From: Peronospora farinosa
Lineage: Eukaryota; Oomycota; Peronosporomycetes; Peronosporales; Peronosporaceae
DNA length: 64,000 nt
Direction: 5' to 3'
Assembly: GCA_947646735.1 (NCBI GenBank)
Contig: CANTFK010000818.1
Location: forward strand, 26,124 to 90,123
Shown: one piece after another, positions 11,141-21,583 of the stretch
Layout of the letters: every line of letters starts with the position of its first letter
Numbering within the stretch: position 1 is the first letter of the stretch
Notes under the pieces: model-generated
Told to the model about the DNA's origin: nothing
The model's database searches: none
The model's input: only the letters and a program-made list of their open reading frames with translations
Made by a program: the position numbers and the translations under genes

Positions 11141-12293
11141 CCTGTTTTATTGTTTTTGCGACCATGCTGTTATATCCCCCACCAGTGTCACTAGGGCAAC
11201 CTTGGCCCTTTTTGGCATTCGCACCGAGCGAAGGTAGAGGCCCTCCCCCACTAAGACTCGGGCTGCGTACAAACGATACTGGCGTTCGAGGATGACGCAT
11301 TCCGTTAATGTAAAACGGTGTTTCACCCGTACTGGCGTGAACACTATTATTTATAGCGAACTCCACAAGTGGCAATTGCTTGCTCCATCTTTTAGAAGCC
11401 GCTACTGTACGCAACACATCCGCCACGACTCGATTGGACCGTTCTGTTTGGCCATCAGTTTGGGGATGATTAGCAGTTGACATGTAAAGATTGCTTCCCA
11501 GCAACTCAAACACATGTCGCCAAAAACCCGACGTAAAACGCGGATCCCGGTCCGATACTATGTACTCGGGCATCCCGTGTAGTCGATACACGTGATCCAG
11601 AAAGAAGAGGGCAGCCTCTTTTCCTGAGATCTTGGTGCTACATGGTGCCAAATGCACCATCTTGCTCAGTCTGTCTACAAAGACGACGAGCCCCGTCCTG
11701 CCTTTATGGTCAGGCGGTAAGCCAAAAATGAAGTCCAAACTGACCGACTTCCAACATTCAGTTGGAATCGGCAGTGGCTTCAGTGGCGCACTGTTTGAAG
11801 GTGCAGGCTTTATGCGCTGACACTCTTCACAAAAGCGAATGTAGTTGGCCACCCACCGATACAGGTGGGGCCACCAAAATTCCTCTGACACTCGTAAGAA
11901 TGTCTTTTCACGGCCCAGATGCCCACTAGATGGCGCATCATGGCACTCGTGAAGTATCATCAGCTTGAGATCTGTGTCATGAGGGACATAGATTCTCAAG
12001 GGATCACAGGGTGACAGTTGATGCCATAACAGGCCATCACTGTAACTAAAGCGATTTAGTTTCGCTTTGAGGTGCGACGGAAGGGTAACCTTTCGTCCAC
12101 CAAAATGATCCAACAGCAGGCGACAATGTTCTTCCTGCCTGTAACACTCCTTGATATCGGAGGCCATTGAGCTCGTCACATGGTAGGCCTTCATGGCTGC
12201 CAATGTTGACGACTCAACTTGTGCTTTCGCACGTGACACACTATCTTGGTGGCTTGTCTCGAAGTCTGGTCTGCGCGATAACGCGTCAGCCAA
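11055..12293 (-). pseudogene. Integrase of element B
   Basis: Starts at the [10 protein letters not shown] junction after RNase H. The HHCC finger is visible ([22 protein letters not shown]), as is the DDE core ([25 protein letters not shown]). The catalytic residues look intact, but the frame is cut off from RNase H upstream and from the chromodomain downstream. Confidence 0.85.
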
Positions 12294-12349
12294 GACATTC
12301 GACTTACCCGGCTTATATTCAACTTTGAAATTAAATTCAGAGAAGAATG

Positions 12350-13439
12350 TTAGCCATCTTTTGCCATTCTCGGCGAGAGGTGCGGTGAATTTATAGCGGT
12401 CCGCAGTGATGCGTGATCCGTATAAACCACAAAAAGTTCGGTGCCCAAGAGGTGCACACGAAACTTTACAAGGGCATACTTAATTGAAAGTATCTCCTTG
12501 TCATGCACAGGGTAATTCAGCTCGGCAGCTTTTAAAAGCCGAGACTGATACGAAATGACACGGTCAACGCCGTTGTTATCCTTCTGCATGAGCGCGCTGC
12601 CGATTGCAAAATTTCTTGCATCGCAGACGACGCTAAAGGGCTATCCGCGTCTGGCAATGCGAAGACCGGTGCCTCTACAAGAGATTGCTTCACTGAAGTG
12701 AACGCATCTACTTGCTCCTTTGACCAAGTCCATTCTGTATCCTTTTTAAAAGATCAGACAATGGCTTAGTCTGATCCGCATAATTCTTGCTGTACTTATG
12801 CAAGTAATTAGCGAGCCCAAGGAATTGGCGCAGATCCTTCACATGTACGTGGGACTGGCCATTCCTTTACAGCCTTTACTTTTTCTGGGTCTGCTCGTAC
12901 ACCATGTGCACCTACGATGCAGCCCAGCACAGGTATCTCGGGGACCCCTATGACGCACTTTTGCAAGTTCACGTATAATTGGGCGTCACCCAGAGTCTGC
13001 AACACAGCGTCTAAATGACGCTTGTGCGACTCTATCGCGCTCAGCCGTCCTCCACCCTACTATGCACAAATACATCGTCAAAGTAATGGGGCGCGTAGGC
13101 ACAGTGCTGACGCATCACGTGAGCCACCACTCGGTTGAATGTTGCCGGATCATTTTTCAACCCTTGTGGCATCACAAGCCACTCCCACATCATACCGCTT
13201 GAGTGATTACTGGCGTTTTGACTGATCTGAAGGATGGCTACTATCAAGTTCTTATCAGTATTTCTCATGAGAACCTGATCGTAGCCATCCTTCAGATCCA
13301 ACGCGGAAAAGATAGTTGACTTTCCCATGGAATTCAACAAGACATCTTTCCGCGGGACCGGCGTTGGAGCCGGAATGGTGGCCGTGTTCAGCTTATCATA
13401 AGCATGAACTACGCACCATCCATTTGTTGCTTTACGCAC
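12350..13439 (-). pseudogene. RT and RNase H of element B, in several frames
   Basis: Pieces in order: 13439-13041 with the PVPRKD and SALDLKDGYDQ segments and the catalytic HYFDDVFVHS; 13005-12808 with [20 protein letters not shown]; and 12589-12350 with RNase H ([21 protein letters not shown]). At least three frameshifts separate them. Between DLKDGYDQVL and GMMWEWLVMPQG lies an extra segment that is an inverted copy of the preceding sequence. Confidence 0.8.
13224..13298. repeat. Inverted duplication (foldback) inside RT of element B
   Basis: Two arms of about 33 bases (13224-13256 and 13266-13298) around a short spacer share GATCTGAAGGATGGCTAC and its complement, with about four mismatches. 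It lies in the RT palm and inserts aberrant residues. Confidence 0.8.
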
Positions 13440-14869
13440 ACAGAAGGTCGGGCTGCAATGAGGCGACTTGCTCTCACGTACATGTCCCGCCTTAGTTTGC
13501 TTGTCGAAGACTCATCGATGTAATCGACTTGTTCCTTCGGCAACAGCCACTGCCTGGTCACACAATATTTGGTGTTAGGATACAGGTCAGTCTCGCGCCT
13601 GATGCCCCTATCGGCCGGTAGGCGGATCAGCACTTCTGCTGGAAACACATCACGGTGTTTCCACAGAACATCATAGAACGGGCTGTCCTTCAAGGCATCC
13701 CAGCCTTGAGCAGCGAACCGTTTCTTTTTGTCGGTCTCCAAGACGCTCTCATCCATTGTGTACGACGAGCAACAGTCCACCACGTTCTCTTCTGGAACTG
13801 GTGCGACTATCTCGTGGATGTTTCCTTCCTTTAGTTCGGACAGGAACAGATCCCACGTCATCTCCGAGAGATTTACTATCTCCTCGGCAGATGCCAAGAC
13901 AAGTTGGAGCACCTCAACTGAGGATGCCTCCGGCATTTTGTCTTCGACGGCCTCGAACAACTCGTTCGTAGGTCCGTCCTCTTGGATCGAGACTGATCCA
14001 AGGTTCACTCGTTTCGACGTGCCCTTGATCGTCTTAATACGTCTGGTGCTCGTTCTTCGAGTCACCACGACCTTTGACCTGGAGGAAGGTGTCGTTGCTA
14101 TCTCAACTAACGCACTCCTTCCAACCGCACCAGGCTCTTGGCTCTGTGCCGGTTTTTGTGGCGCTTGACTTGCTGTCAGCCTACCATCAACTGCCACAGG
14201 CTCTCGGCTCTGTGCAGGACTATTGGACGCATGACTACCTGTCATCGCCCCATTCACTACACCAGTCTTTTCGACCTGGGTAGGAATATGTGTCACCTGG
14301 CTTTCCGCCAGTGCACTCACAACTACACCACTACTTTCGAGCTGGGTAGTTCCTGGTGTCGATTGACCTGCCGCCATCGCACCCTCGACTGTGTTGGACA
14401 TAGCATCAATCACATAAGCCTCTCGCAAGAGCACATCCTTTCCGGTGTCTTGCGTAGAGCTAGCGACTGTGCGTGTACGCCAGTCTATCCATGGTTGGTG
14501 TTTAGCCAACCAAGGCATGCCTAGGATGAGGTCGTACGGACTCTCCATACCTAGCACTGTGAACTTCTCTTTACAAGAGAAGTCACTGAAACTGAAGGCG
14601 AGTTTGACTTGAACTCCCTCCGGTTTGACGAGCGCGCCGTTCGCTAAACGAACGATCGCCTCTTCTCGCTTGCCATCCTGGCAAAGCGACTCATAACTCG
14701 CCGGTCTCTTTTTTAGAGCCGCGAGTTTCACAAAGTTTTGTGATGCACCCGAATCCACGAGAAGGGTCATCACTTGGTCATAGCCTCGTACTCGAGCGCT
14801 ATAGACCAAAAGGGTTGAGGTCCGACCTTTCGGAACCTCAGGGACTATGCTACCCATTTGTTCGATCAC
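13409..14869 (-). pseudogene. Protease and RT N-terminus of element B
   Basis: Aspartic protease with LLVDSGASQNF and [19 protein letters not shown] repetitive S/T/Q/P linker of AGQSTPGTTQ/ASQAPQKPAQ type follows, then RT fingers ([35 protein letters not shown]). The ORF ends in a frameshift just before the GWCVVHAYDKLN segment. Layout matches A/D/E, but sequence is clearly diverged. Confidence 0.85.
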
Positions 14870-14919
14870 TCTGAACTTAGGGGTAGCTTCAGAGTCCGCG
14901 ACAGTAGGGCATCCCGCCC

Positions 14920-16002
14920 CTACTGCGCTCCCGCATTTCCCGACCCATCTTGGGCAGGTGCTGAACCCGTTCGTCGTGTAAGCTTATACTTCGAACCACC
15001 CTTCGGGTAGGGAGACCTTTTGCTGGCTGCCTTAGCACCAGCAGCTACTTTGGCATAGCAGCGAGCCATCATATGGCCTCGCTTGTCGCACTTGTAGCAG
15101 ATGACATCTGCATTGCCTAACTCCATAGGAGTGGCATCAGACCTCTCGGACGACGGCCTGTAATAGGCTGTCGCCGAGGCGCTGTTGTAGGATTGCTCCT
15201 TAACTAAGGCAATGTCAATTGCCTCTTCTATCGTCGCTGGCACCTTTCTGAAAAGGGCCTGACGCGATGGGCCATGCCTAAGTTCATTCATGAACGTGGC
15301 TACCTTGATACGCTCTAGTATCGGTTCCCCATTGATGGACGCCGACAGCGAACGCATCTCCTGCACAAACTCTTGCAGAGAGCGTTTCGCTTGTCGTGCT
15401 CAAAAGAAGCGCGCCATAAGCAACACTTCGTTGTTAGGCGGCTGATACATGGCGCGAATCTTTGACTTAAAGATCGCCCATGATGGAAATGCATCAGCAT
15501 TAGCCATCAGCGCAGAGTATGCCCACTCTGACGCTTTGCCACGCAAGTTGGATATGGCATACGACACCATTCCGGTGTCGTCTTCGATGAGCTGCGCCAC
15601 TCCACATTGCTCCACTGCTAATAGCCAGTTAACAATCGTGTGAGGGCTAGTTCCATCGAACTTCGGAGGGTCCATCCGAATGAGCCTCGGTTGAGCAGGC
15701 CGGGCAGAGAGCGTCTCAACAGTCCTGTTGAGCGCCTCATTACGTGCCTGCTCAAGCCTAAGCTCATCCTGAGTCTTAGTGATGGACTCAGCGGTGGCTT
15801 GGCTGTTTACCTCGGACGCGTTTCTACGCTGTCCGAGCACAAACGCCTCAAATTGTTCCAACTGAGCAACATGTTGCTCAGGAGGACGGTGCAAGAGGTT
15901 GACCAGGGCTTGTTCACCAAGTCCCTGCGCCATATGCTCTGCCAACTCCCTATGATGTTGGGAGAGGTGAGAGAATTCACTCCAGTCCATATTAAGGACC
16001 AT
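14920..16002 (-). pseudogene. Gag of element B
   Basis: Starts at ATG 16002 (MVLNMDWSEF), about 60 bases from the 5' LTR. It has a coiled-coil-like N-terminal part, a retrotransposon-gag core (PKFDGTSPHTIVNWLLAVEQ, ISNLRGKASEWAYSAL, FKSKIRAMYQPPNNEVLL) and one intact zinc knuckle CYKCDKRGHMMARC. A single in-frame TGA at 15400-15402 (after LLMARFF) breaks it. Confidence 0.88.
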
Positions 16003-16043
16003 CTTAACCGCACGCACGCTCAGAGAGACGGGTCGTGGGGGAA

Positions 16044-16061
16044 GAACTACTAGTGCTACCA
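16044..16061 (-). other. Primer-binding site of element B
   Basis: Minus strand reads TGGTAGCACTAGTAGTTC two bases inside the 5' LTR. It shares TGGTAGCACT with D, E and H. Confidence 0.65.
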
Positions 16062-16063
16062 AG

Positions 16064-16666
16064 TGTAGACGGGCACTTCTATGAAGTTGCCTCGTACTAC
16101 GAGCACACACCTTATGCACAAGCGAGGAAGCGGTTATACCGTCTTACCTTCGCGTGCGAGGGTGGTTGGGAGGTTGGTCGACTGCTTAAGCAGTCGTACC
16201 ACCAGTTGCCTCTCGCTTAAGCAAGAGTGCAACGAACTTCTTAACACTTAGAACTCCGACGTCACGCAGAAGTCTTTCAACTTCTCGTGCGTGGTGTTTC
16301 TGTTTAAGCAAATTCAAGACTGAGATATATTTAATTAATTATAACTAAATATATGTTTAACTACTGATTGGCTATATATATATATATATAGATCGGATAC
16401 GCGACTCTTTAGAAGCGTATCCTGTCGCATGATCTTAAATCTAGATTTAAGATCGCAACTGACGTCCTTCTGAGACGTCGTGATGCCTAGCTTCAACTAG
16501 CGTCATCCCTTCTCATGTGAATCCATCAATGGATATCACATTCACGAGGGTGGATCACATTTGTGTGTCGCACCCAAGTGACTGGTCAAAAGTAATCATG
16601 GATACTTTTAGACCAAACATTAAGTATATTACTTAATGTTTACGTGTAACTAGGTACCCTGTTACA
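16064..16666 (-). repeat. 5' LTR of element B
   Basis: 603 bp with intact TGTAGACGGG start and TGTTACA end on the plus strand, then the CTACA target duplication. Confidence 0.95.
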
Positions 16667-16671
16667 CTACA

Positions 16672-16807
16672 GACTAGACATGGTATAGTCGCAGTTGACT
16701 CTATCGTACATGTTAAAGCACTAGCGAAGGAGAGTAGTTAATGCTAAATATATTTTACTTCTACCTCTACGTGCTCAAGTACACCACTACTTCACTCCAC
16801 TCTTACA
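16672..16807 (+). repeat. 3' LTR of the Copia element, second part
   Basis: Sequence continuing from 8869 after element B is removed. A plausible LTR end is CTCTTACA at 16807, but no partner LTR is available to prove it. Confidence 0.35.
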
Positions 16808-18017
16808 GCTGTTCTGAAGGTCTATGCGGATTTACAGCACAAAAGTATCACGACGATTTTTGCATTTTCGACGAGCTTCTCCAAATAGCTTTGAATTCAA
16901 CTTAATTTTGTGTTTTCAAAGTACAATGGCCGAAAAAGCAACTTCACTGGCGTTATCTTTTTGCTCATATATCCGTTCTGCCATAGAGTATACTGTTTCT
17001 TTTTGGCATTACACCTGACGTTTTGCAGACGTTGCGGCCCTGCATCATATGTATATGCATCTTGCATCAGTATCATTTCAGTTGAGTTTCCTTCTGTGGA
17101 CACCGCATAACTTAATATGACACCGCCGAGCAAAGACCAATGTAGCACCGACCACCCTGCGACTCATATAATACTTTGTTTATCGTATTAAATTCAAAAC
17201 ATGATCTCCTCCTCTCACATCAAAATATTTTGTATCTTTTTCAGATCAGATCTAAGCAACAACACTAAATGATTGGAACTATCCATCTCATGTAGAGCAA
17301 GCTAACTGCGGGGGTATCCTACATATTTCCAAATGACTGTGTCGAGGAGTTGCGAAAACTACAGCACTGTTATCGTAATAAAAATTTTATAGACGACCCG
17401 CAAGGAGGAGATTAGGGTGCTTGCGTTGCGCAATATTGTGTGTGGCAGATAATGATGGATGAAGCGCTAGAACCCTAGCAAAATCACACTTTATAATCTG
17501 ACGACCTGCGCGGTTCATACCATTCGCCTTTTGCTCGTGAACGCCGCCTCCTTTTTTTAGGTCAGCATGCCGAGACACCTTCACAAATGATCCTTATCTT
17601 TTCTGTTCAACTCGGCCTGCATGCAAAAGCTACGTCCTTTCGTCCTTGCCACTCACGTGAAATGCTCGAGCCTCGCATGAATCCGTTCACAAAAGCGCTC
17701 AACGGGAGTGCATAATCAATGGCATCTTGTAGCGCGGCCCACGCACTACGCGGGCCAAAGAAGAACGCATATTAAGGTTCGTCTTCATGGCAGCCATGGC
17801 CACAAATATCCTGTACTGGGGCAGTATTGGATAAATTGTCAATGTATTTTGACAACCTGCATACGCAAAGCAAATTTTGGCAGGCTAAGGCAGAACCAGC
17901 CAGGTCGACGGTACTTGTATCTATTTAATAATGGGTCAGTTTTCGTTACTTCAGCATACTACTTCAGAAGTTGTTGGTCTTCCCTTAAATGAAAACTCCC
18001 CATGATTTTCTACATTG
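16808..18017. other. Intergenic stretch without recognisable gene
   Basis: AT-rich sequence between the Copia remnant and the phosphate carrier gene. Only short ORFs without codon structure or recognisable motifs were seen, and no tRNA fold. It presumably holds the upstream region of the carrier gene. Confidence 0.6.
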
Positions 18018-18036
18018 TGTCATTCGCCATCCATCC
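18018..18036 (+). promoter_or_regulatory. Possible oomycete initiator of the phosphate carrier gene
   Basis: TCATTCGCCATCCATCC resembles the oomycete core promoter (TCATTYY initiator plus a flanking CAWTTT-like element), with one mismatch in the initiator. It would give a 5' UTR of about 40 bases and supports translation from the ATG at 18062, not the one at 18002. Confidence 0.4.
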
Positions 18037-18061
18037 GTCAACCTCACAGATCTTCTCAAGC

Positions 18062-19099
18062 ATGAGCACATTTTTTCCTGTCATCTCCACTCTCAACCCC
18101 GCCGCACCGTCGATTGCTGCCCCAAAGGCCACCTCAGCCTCGGTCCTGGCCACGTCGGCTGCCAAGTGGGATGCACGCCTCTCGCATGATCCCATTCACG
18201 ACACCGCTTATTACGGCAAGTGTATGATTGGCGGTATTCTGTCGTGTGGCCTCACCCACACAGGCATCACCCCACTGGACGTAGTCAAGTGCAACATGCA
18301 GGTTAATCCGGCCAAGTACAACGGCCTGTTGCCTGGCCTCAAGACCATTGCCTCGGAGGAGGGTGCTGGCGCTCTATTCAAAGGCTGGGCCCCTACTGCC
18401 ATTGGATACTCGGCTCAGGGTATGTGTAAGTTTGGCTTTTACGAGTTCTTTAAGGACACGTACAGCACGATGGCTGGCGAGGAGAATGCGTACAAGTACC
18501 GTGGAGCCATTTATCTGGCAGGATCTGCTTCGGCTGAGTTCTTTGCAGACATGGCCCTCTGCCCCATGGAGATGGTCAAGGTGAAGGTGCAGACCTCGCC
18601 CGCCGGCACGTTTCCCGTCGAATTTGGTGCCGCTGTGGCTGCAATGAAGGCCAACTCAGCTGAAACTCGCTTCCCCTTCGGCTCTCTCGTGCCCCTGTGG
18701 TCGCGTCAGATCCCTTACACGATGGCCAAGTTCTTCTTCTTTGAGAAAGTGGTGGAGGCTTTTTACACATACGTGTTCACTGAGCCCAAGAGCTCGTACC
18801 CTAAGAGCACGCAGCTTGGCGTCACTTTCGCCTCGGGTTATCTTGCTGGTGTTATTTGCGCCATCGTGTCGCACCCCGCCGACTCGGTGGTGTCGCTTAT
18901 GGGTAAGGCCGAGAATAAGGGTAAAGGCTTCGGCCAGATCGCCAGCGAAACTGGTCTGGTCAACCTGGCAACTAAAGGTCTGGGCACTCGTATCCTTATG
19001 ATCGGTACGCTGACAGGTGCTCAGTGGTGGATTTACGACACTTTTAAGACGGTCATGGGTATGGGCACGAGCGGTGGTGCTGCTCCTAAGAAGAACTAA
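18062..19099 (+). CDS. Mitochondrial phosphate carrier (SLC25A3/Mir1 type)
   Basis: 345-residue protein of the mitochondrial carrier family, which imports phosphate with a proton across the inner membrane for ATP synthesis. Three carrier repeats are marked by PLDVVKCNMQ (71-80), PMEMVKVKVQ (168-177) and PADSVVSLMG (272-281). Features typical of phosphate carriers include the GWAPTAIGYSAQGMCKFGFYE segment, the LWSRQIPYTMAKFFFFE segment and GTLTGAQWWIYD near the end. The ATG at 18062 is preferred: the in-frame ATG at 18002 lies upstream of the likely initiator. The ORF has no intron. It runs towards the Kish gene (convergent, 427 bp apart). Codon use is GC-rich at third positions, as expected for a well-expressed host gene. 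Confidence 0.95.
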   Translation: MSTFFPVISTLNPAAPSIAAPKATSASVLATSAAKWDARLSHDPIHDTAYYGKCMIGGILSCGLTHTGITPLDVVKCNMQVNPAKYNGLLPGLKTIASEEGAGALFKGWAPTAIGYSAQGMCKFGFYEFFKDTYSTMAGEENAYKYRGAIYLAGSASAEFFADMALCPMEMVKVKVQTSPAGTFPVEFGAAVAAMKANSAETRFPFGSLVPLWSRQIPYTMAKFFFFEKVVEAFYTYVFTEPKSSYPKSTQLGVTFASGYLAGVICAIVSHPADSVVSLMGKAENKGKGFGQIASETGLVNLATKGLGTRILMIGTLTGAQWWIYDTFKTVMGMGTSGGAAPKKN

Positions 19100-19526
19100 A
19101 TACTCTTCTTGGTAATTGAAGATTCGGAAGACTGGCTGATATCCTTCTTAGCACTATGATGGAAATAGGTGTCATTACGCCCGCGACGGTGCTGAGAGAA
19201 GCCCGACGGTTGGAAGAGATGTCGCCCCCGAAGCGTTTTTACAATATGTTCGTGTGAGGTGATGGTTTCGAGGGTAGGCGAGAATTGTAGCTATCTGCAA
19301 CAACGAGATTAGAACTTTACAAAACACGAATTTAAAGTATGTACGTCAGTCGTGTTTGCACAGGAAGTCTCAGCAAGACTGCATTCATGTGACAATGACG
19401 CTTGCTGTTAGGGTCAAATGCTAAAATCGTATTCAACAACGCATTCTTGCTCGAAAACTAAACGTACTTGATCTACTACTAAGTGAGCATTTCACGCCAG
19501 CATCTCACTAGCACAAGGGGCCAGAC
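19100..19526. other. Convergent 3' intergenic region
   Basis: 427 bp between the stop of the phosphate carrier and the stop of the Kish gene. It probably contains both 3' UTRs. No ORF or repeat stands out. Confidence 0.6.
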
Positions 19527-19850
19527 TTACGAGAAGAATAGCGTGTGCACAGCCATAACGACGAGAACGCTAGCCACAAATTGGCTTTTGCGCTCCCCAA
19601 TGCGCGAGGCTTTCCAGCAAAGACCACCGAGGCCCTCATGCTTTCCTGGCAGCTGACCTCGATCAAAAAGCGTAGGAAACTTCATCTTGATGTAGGTGCA
19701 GGTACAGATAAAAAGCAGGATGACTGTAAGCAGCCCCTGGAGATTAAATAGCGCCGACTGCAATGACAATTAGAACCACGAACGTTAGGCTCTCATTATC
19801 TCTAGATTTATCTCATGCACATTCGCTAAATGATCGATTAGCCTTACCAT
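19527..19850 (-). CDS. Kish homologue (TMEM167), two exons
   Basis: Joined exons 19850-19848 (just the ATG) and 19757-19527 give a 77-residue protein starting MSALFNLQGLLTVILLF, with GERKSQFVA near residue 55. The family hallmarks are clear: FNxQxLLTVILLxICTCxYI in the first membrane helix, then FWK/CWKxxRIGERKS before the second helix. Kish proteins are small two-helix membrane proteins of the Golgi/early secretory pathway. The intron (19758-19847, 90 bp) has donor GTAAGG immediately after the ATG and acceptor TTGCAG. Without it the reading begins at a TTG and does not match the family N-terminus. The extra GQLPGKHEG loop is longer than in animal homologues. It is divergent from cytochrome c1. 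Confidence 0.9.
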
Positions 19851-20028
19851 TTTTTCGTGGGAAGGTTTAGCTGCAAAACAGATCTCATTCAATCAAATTG
19901 GTGTACTTCACATAGGAGGGATGAACTATAACATATATACAAAACCCATTAGGATAGGGTGGGCGACGTGTATGTCGATGAGCGGCTGGGGAGGCTCACA
20001 GACTAGCAACTTGAGTTTGCCGAACACA
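19851..20028. promoter_or_regulatory. Shared upstream region of Kish (-) and cytochrome c1 (+)
   Basis: Only 178 bp separate the two divergent start codons, so both promoters must lie here or overlap the genes. CTCATTCAATCAAATT (about 19886-19901, plus strand) resembles the oomycete initiator plus flanking element for the cytochrome gene. Confidence 0.5.
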
Positions 20029-21011
20029 ATGATGAACCGCGCCAAGTTGTTGCAACGTGCTGCTAAGGTTCGTTGTTAATATTGGATACGCACCTATTAT
20101 GCGTAATTACACTGGCTCCTCTGTACAATCTTGCAGCATAGTCAACATGCTGCTTCTGACTAAGGCTGGACCACTAAAATGATAGCGCAAGTTCTAACTA
20201 CAACTCTGGTCTCTCCACTCTTTTTGTGCTGCCGTAGGTGGGCGCCGGAGCTCTATTGGGCGGATCGGTGCTTACTGGTGTCACAGCCTTCAGCAGCGAT
20301 CAGATTGAGGCGCTGCATTACGGTTTTGATCACCAGGGCCCGCTGTCCTCGTTTGACTACGCCAGTGTACGTCGCGGCTACCAAGTGTACCGCGAGGTTT
20401 GCGCGTCATGCCACAGTTTGGACCGCATCTGTTTTCGTAACTTGGTGGGCGTGACTCACACGGAGGAGGAGCTAAAGGAGATTGCGGCCGATATAGATGT
20501 CACTGATGGACCTAACGACCAAGGTGAAATGTTTGACCGCCCCGGCAAACTTTCGGACCCGCTTCCCCGGCCGTACCCTAATGATGAGGCAGCCGCTGCT
20601 GCCAATAATGGTGCCATTCCGCCGGATCTTTCATTGATGGTCAAGGCTCGTCACGCTGGCGCCGACTATCTTTTCGCATTGCTTACGGGTTATGTAGACC
20701 CGCCTGAAGGAATGGAGCTACTGGATGGCCTCTACTACAACCCATATTTTGGAGGTGGTGCTATCGCCATGGAGCGTCAGTTGCAGGACGGCCAGATCGA
20801 GTACGAAGACGGCACGCCGTCTACGACGTCGCAGATGGCGAAAGATGTGTCGGTTTTCCTTGCATGGGCCTCTGAGCCGGAGCACGACGTGCGAAAGAAA
20901 CAGGGCATGCAGATAACTGTGGCCTTGGCGGCATTGTGTGCGCTGACGGGTTACTACAAGCGCCTCAAATGGGCGCCGCTGAAGACCCGTAAAATTACCT
21001 ACACCAAGTAA
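20029..21011 (+). CDS. Cytochrome c1, mitochondrial (complex III haem subunit), two exons
   Basis: Exon 1 20029-20067, intron 20068-20237 (GT...AG, 170 bp, pyrimidine-rich end), exon 2 20238-21011; 270 residues. The covalent haem site is CASCH (residues 68-72). The family motifs GPLSSFDYASVRRGYQVYREVC, PNDEAAAAANNGAIPPDLS, YLFALLTGY and NPYFGGGAIAM (Met axial ligand) are all present. A single C-terminal membrane helix (MQITVALAALCALTGYY) and a basic tail follow. The N-terminus MMNRAKLLQRAAK then a hydrophobic segment fits a bipartite presequence. An in-frame ATG at 19972 would add 19 residues, but its context is poorer. Function: electron transfer from the Rieske protein to cytochrome c. Confidence 0.93.
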
Positions 21012-21583
21012 GACTGAACGCTTTTAGCCAATGCACGTGACATGAGTGACTGGTTGAGCAGAAATGCGTTAAAGACTTTGTTGCTTTGGTTTGTTTCTCG
21101 CCCCGGACGAATGGAGCGTCGAAGCAGTCTCTCTTAATATCTTTTTTCTTAGCGAGAGAGAAAGCAAGCTCAGACAAGTAGCGGACACGATATTTGGATT
21201 GAATGGTCACCGAGAAAGCAAATAATGGAGGAGCGGCGCGTGGGTTCTTTTAGACCGAGGAGATAACGATTGGGCAGCATTTGGACGTAAAACTTGAAAA
21301 AAGAAGTAATAAACGAACAAACGCAAGAGAGTTGAGGTTTATAGCTGACACCAAGCACTTAAGTGTTCAACCTGTCAAATTATATATAGATAACATTAGC
21401 TGTATAATATTACAGAGGGTACTTACTTCGAATGGCTGGTCGCGGCTTGAGTCAATTGCTTCGTCTAATTGCTCCGTCAAATTGCTCCATTTAATTGCTC
21501 CGTCCAATCGCTCCCTTCTTTGCTCCATCTTCGTAGCCTAATTATCGCGCAGTAGTCAACAGCACGACCATACAAAAGACAGC
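21012..21583. other. Intergenic region upstream of the AC40 gene
   Basis: Contains the cytochrome c1 3' UTR, an AT-rich stretch and a 13-bp tandem repeat at 21453-21513. No supported gene. Confidence 0.6.
21453..21513. repeat. 13-bp tandem repeat upstream of AC40
   Basis: About five imperfect copies of AATTGCTCCGTCA lie in direct array, 70-130 bp before the AC40 start codon. Confidence 0.8.

Larger units (their letters stand above)
8871..16666 (-). mobile_element. Gypsy element B (chromodomain LTR retrotransposon), defective
   Basis: LTRs at 8871-9475 and 16064-16666 enclose minus-strand gag, protease, RT, RNase H, integrase and chromodomain, plus a plus-strand ORF near the 3' LTR. The target duplication is CTACA (8865-8869 and 16667-16671). 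The left LTR has lost its terminal TG and shows target-like sequence instead. LTRs differ by only about 3 substitutions plus TA-repeat length, yet the coding region has a gag stop, several pol frameshifts and an inverted duplication in RT. Confidence 0.92.

Noticed and set aside
17387..17992. Short ORFs upstream of the phosphate carrier
   Set aside because: No motif, no splice logic and poor codon structure.
18002..18061. N-terminal extension of the phosphate carrier from ATG 18002
   Set aside because: The likely initiator (about 18020) lies after this ATG, and the extension is not carrier-like.
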